DNA of 6,592 nucleotides from Coriobacteriia bacterium (lineage in GTDB: Bacteria > Actinomycetota > Coriobacteriia > Coriobacteriales > QAMH01), in NCBI GenBank assembly GCA_900756605.1, contig CAAEKX010000328.1, forward strand, positions 1 to 6,592, in the 5' to 3' direction. Under the pieces are notes generated by a model, which did no database searches, had not been told where the DNA came from, and worked only from the letters and a program-made list of their open reading frames with translations. The translations under genes and the position numbers were made by a program. Positions 4,617 through 6,592 of this stretch are shown here, in pieces (within the stretch, counting starts at the first letter, position 1; each line of letters starts with the position of its first letter).

Positions 4617-6592
4617 AGTCCGAAAGCCCCATCTGGAGCAGATATATCTCTTCACGCATCTCGCGGGCGATTGCCTGGGTTATCTTACCCGACTCGTACA
4701 TCTCCTGGATTTCGTCAAGTTCGAGACGCAGGCCTTCCGCCTGCACATCGGCAAAGCCCGGCAGGTCGCTCTCGTCAGCTTCGCTTGCCTCGAGGCGCAA
4801 GCTTCCCGTATCGGTGCGGATGATGCTGTGCTGACCGGCTCCTTCCGGTACGTCCGCGATGATTCCCTGGGCACTGTCGAGTGCGCGAAGCTGGGAGCGC
4901 AGAGCGGAAAGCAGGGATTTGTGCTCGCTGAGTAGCGCGAGTGCCGCCTGCACGCGACCCTCGTCGGGCTCATGGCTCACTACCTCGAGATAATCGACGG
5001 CGACGCGTTCGACGTCGATCTTGAATTCGAGCCGCTTGCGTGTCTCGTTCGTGCTCGCGACCTGGTTCTGGATCTTTCCCATCGTAGACGTTGATCCTGC
5101 GAGGGGCTGGGCTTGACGGCGAGCCGTGAGCAAGGTCTTCTTGCGCGTAAGCAACTTGAGCATGCGGTCGATGCGCTTGAGGTACCTGGTGCCAAGGCGC
5201 TTGTCGACATCATCATGAGCGATGGCGTCCTTGATGAAGTCGCGTTGGTGCAGGAGCACTTCCTGACGCAGGTAGCGTAATTGACGTGACGAGACAGAGC
5301 GACGTCGTGCGGCGGTGAGTCTGCGATAGTACATGCGCATGACTCTGCCCGTTGCCTGCTTGTTTTCCGGAGTTTGCTGACGCTTGAGACCCGAAATGAC
5401 GTTTTCGATCATCTCGATCTCATGCTCGGGGTCGATTTCGTCGGACTCCTCCTCGTCTGATTTGGGAGCGATAAGGGGAACGACGAAGTTCGCGAGCAAG
5501 AGCGTGACGACGATGACGCCACAGACAAGGAAGAGCAGAAGGTCGCGTTGGGGGAAGACGGCACCCGAGGCAACCGTGAACGGAATGGTCGAGGCAATGG
5601 AAAGCGAGACCGCTCCCTTGGGCCCGCACAAGGTGGTGACCAGAGCCTTTCGGACGGCGGAGCGCCCGAGTTTCATGCGCTTTCCGGCTTCGGGATGATT
5701 CGAGAGCAGGTCGCAGCAGAGGATCCAGATGAAGCGGACGCCGACAATGACGGCGGTAAGTATGAACACGAGACCGAAAATCCACACGAGGTCAGCCGAG
5801 TTCTCCTTGAGTGCCGGAGCAAGCGTCGAGGAGAGCACGATGCCGAGATTGGTGAAGATGACACCATTGAGGACGAACGAGAAAAGACTCCAGACGTTCT
5901 GGGACGCGATGGAGAGGCGTGTCGAGAAGGTCGAGAAGGAACGTGAACGCGGCGTGAGAAGCTGCGAGGCGTAGGAGAGGAAGAGGCCGGCTGCGACGAC
6001 CGCGAGGATGCCGCTGACGTGCGCCTGCGTCGCGACGAGGTAGATGAAGAAGGGGAGGAAGAGCTCGAAGCACACGTGGACGGTGGCGCTCTCCACGCCG
6101 GCGCGTCTCAAACGACGCATGATGAAGAAGGCGACCACCGCGATTACAAGGCCGAGCGCAATGCCGCCAAAGAACTCGACGACGAAGGTCCAGCCGGCAT
6201 CGGCAATCGAGAAGTAACCGGTTACCGCCGCGGCAATCGCAAACTGGAACGAGACGATACCGGAAGCATCGTTGAGCAGCGCCTCGCCCAGGAGAGAGGC
6301 CTTCTGGCGCGTCCCGAGCTTGATGGTCTTGCCGAGTGATGCGACGGCGACGGCATCGGTGGGGCCGAGAGCCGCACCGAGGGCAAATGCAGCCGCAAGG
6401 GAGATGGACGGGACGAGCCAGTGCAGCACGAAGCCGACGACGAGAACCGAGACGACGACCAACCCGATGGCAAGCGAAAGAACCGTGTTGCGATTTTCCC
6501 AGAGTATGCGGTTGCTGATGTTGCGCGACTCATCGAAGAGGAGCGGTGCGATGAACATGACGAGAAAGAGCTCGGAGTTTATGGTGACGTCA
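4615..6592 (-). CDS. CPA1/NhaP-type Na+/H+ antiporter with long cytoplasmic tail (5' end beyond window)
   Basis: This is a membrane cation/proton antiporter for sodium export and pH balance. The frame stays open to the right edge (DVTINSELFLV precedes the first ATG at 6558). FIAPLLFDE matches the FLPPLLFE of family members, which lies inside the protein, so the true start is outside the window and ATG 6558 is internal. Numbered from that Met, family residues are GPTD (65-68), E92 with N96-D97 in GEALLNDASG, and CGPKGAVSLS (311-320), where many relatives have Arg and this protein has Lys. Roughly ten hydrophobic segments run to about residue 364. The remaining 280 or so residues are hydrophilic: an acidic linker (368-379), a basic helical stretch (about 380-485), a likely coiled coil (about 500-565), an acidic linker, and a C-terminal helical hairpin (about 610-645). 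It is probably co-transcribed with tig. Ion selectivity cannot be read from the sequence. Confidence 0.92.
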   Translation of the reverse strand, partial: DVTINSELFLVMFIAPLLFDESRNISNRILWENRNTVLSLAIGLVVVSVLVVGFVLHWLVPSISLAAAFALGAALGPTDAVAVASLGKTIKLGTRQKASLLGEALLNDASGIVSFQFAIAAAVTGYFSIADAGWTFVVEFFGGIALGLVIAVVAFFIMRRLRRAGVESATVHVCFELFLPFFIYLVATQAHVSGILAVVAAGLFLSYASQLLTPRSRSFSTFSTRLSIASQNVWSLFSFVLNGVIFTNLGIVLSSTLAPALKENSADLVWIFGLVFILTAVIVGVRFIWILCCDLLSNHPEAGKRMKLGRSAVRKALVTTLCGPKGAVSLSIASTIPFTVASGAVFPQRDLLLFLVCGVIVVTLLLANFVVPLIAPKSDEEESDEIDPEHEIEMIENVISGLKRQQTPENKQATGRVMRMYYRRLTAARRRSVSSRQLRYLRQEVLLHQRDFIKDAIAHDDVDKRLGTRYLKRIDRMLKLLTRKKTLLTARRQAQPLAGSTSTMGKIQNQVASTNETRKRLEFKIDVERVAVDYLEVVSHEPDEGRVQAALALLSEHKSLLSALRSQLRALDSAQGIIADVPEGAGQHSIIRTDTGSLRLEASEADESDLPGFADVQAEGLRLELDEIQEMYESGKITQAIAREMREEIYLLQMGLSD

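Noticed and set aside
4258..4935. Open frame of 225 codons on the + strand across the antiporter-tig junction
   Set aside because: It is antisense to two well-supported genes and shows no family signature or convincing start context.
6556..6558. ATG at 6558 as the true antiporter start
   Set aside because: The preceding codons stay open to the window edge and continue a hydrophobic family segment, and family members have another membrane helix or two before this point.

Overview
The window reads as a gene-dense, GC-rich bacterial chromosome segment. The protein sequences (a diverged trigger factor, a U32-family protein and a CPA1-type antiporter with a long tail) and the codon bias fit an actinobacterium, most likely of class Coriobacteriia. 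That placement is inference from protein style; no rRNA or other direct taxonomic marker is present.

Left part (1-2789, + strand): the last few codons of an upstream gene may end at 37. Three tightly packed genes follow: tcdA (50-778), a SPOUT/TrmH-family RNA 2'-O-ribose methyltransferase (775-1587, sharing an ATGA stop/start overlap with tcdA) and a U32-family protein of the TrhP/YegQ kind (1590-2789, two bases after the previous stop). All three belong to RNA-modification families. TcdA makes cyclic t6A at tRNA position 37. SPOUT enzymes methylate ribose in tRNA or rRNA. TrhP-type U32 proteins hydroxylate U34. The run is best read as a translationally coupled RNA-modification operon.

Middle (2790-3309): about 520 bases between convergent genes hold no credible gene but are highly structured. 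Two roughly 80-108 base hairpin-forming units, about 84% identical over their aligned bases, lie in opposite orientation, one just beyond the stop codon of each flanking gene. Between them, at 2909-3108, six degenerate copies of a roughly 25-base motif alternate strictly in orientation (-,+,-,+,-,+) and form overlapping, mutually exclusive hairpins. I do not recognise this module. It is the best candidate here for something undescribed.

Right part (3310-6592, - strand): a CPA1/NhaP-type Na+/H+ antiporter, whose start lies beyond the right edge, is followed 12 bases later by a trigger factor gene (tig). The antiporter carries a cytoplasmic tail of about 280 residues. The trigger factor has the three-domain layout but lacks the usual GFRxGK ribosome-docking loop. 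The two genes appear to be co-transcribed leftward towards the repeat module.
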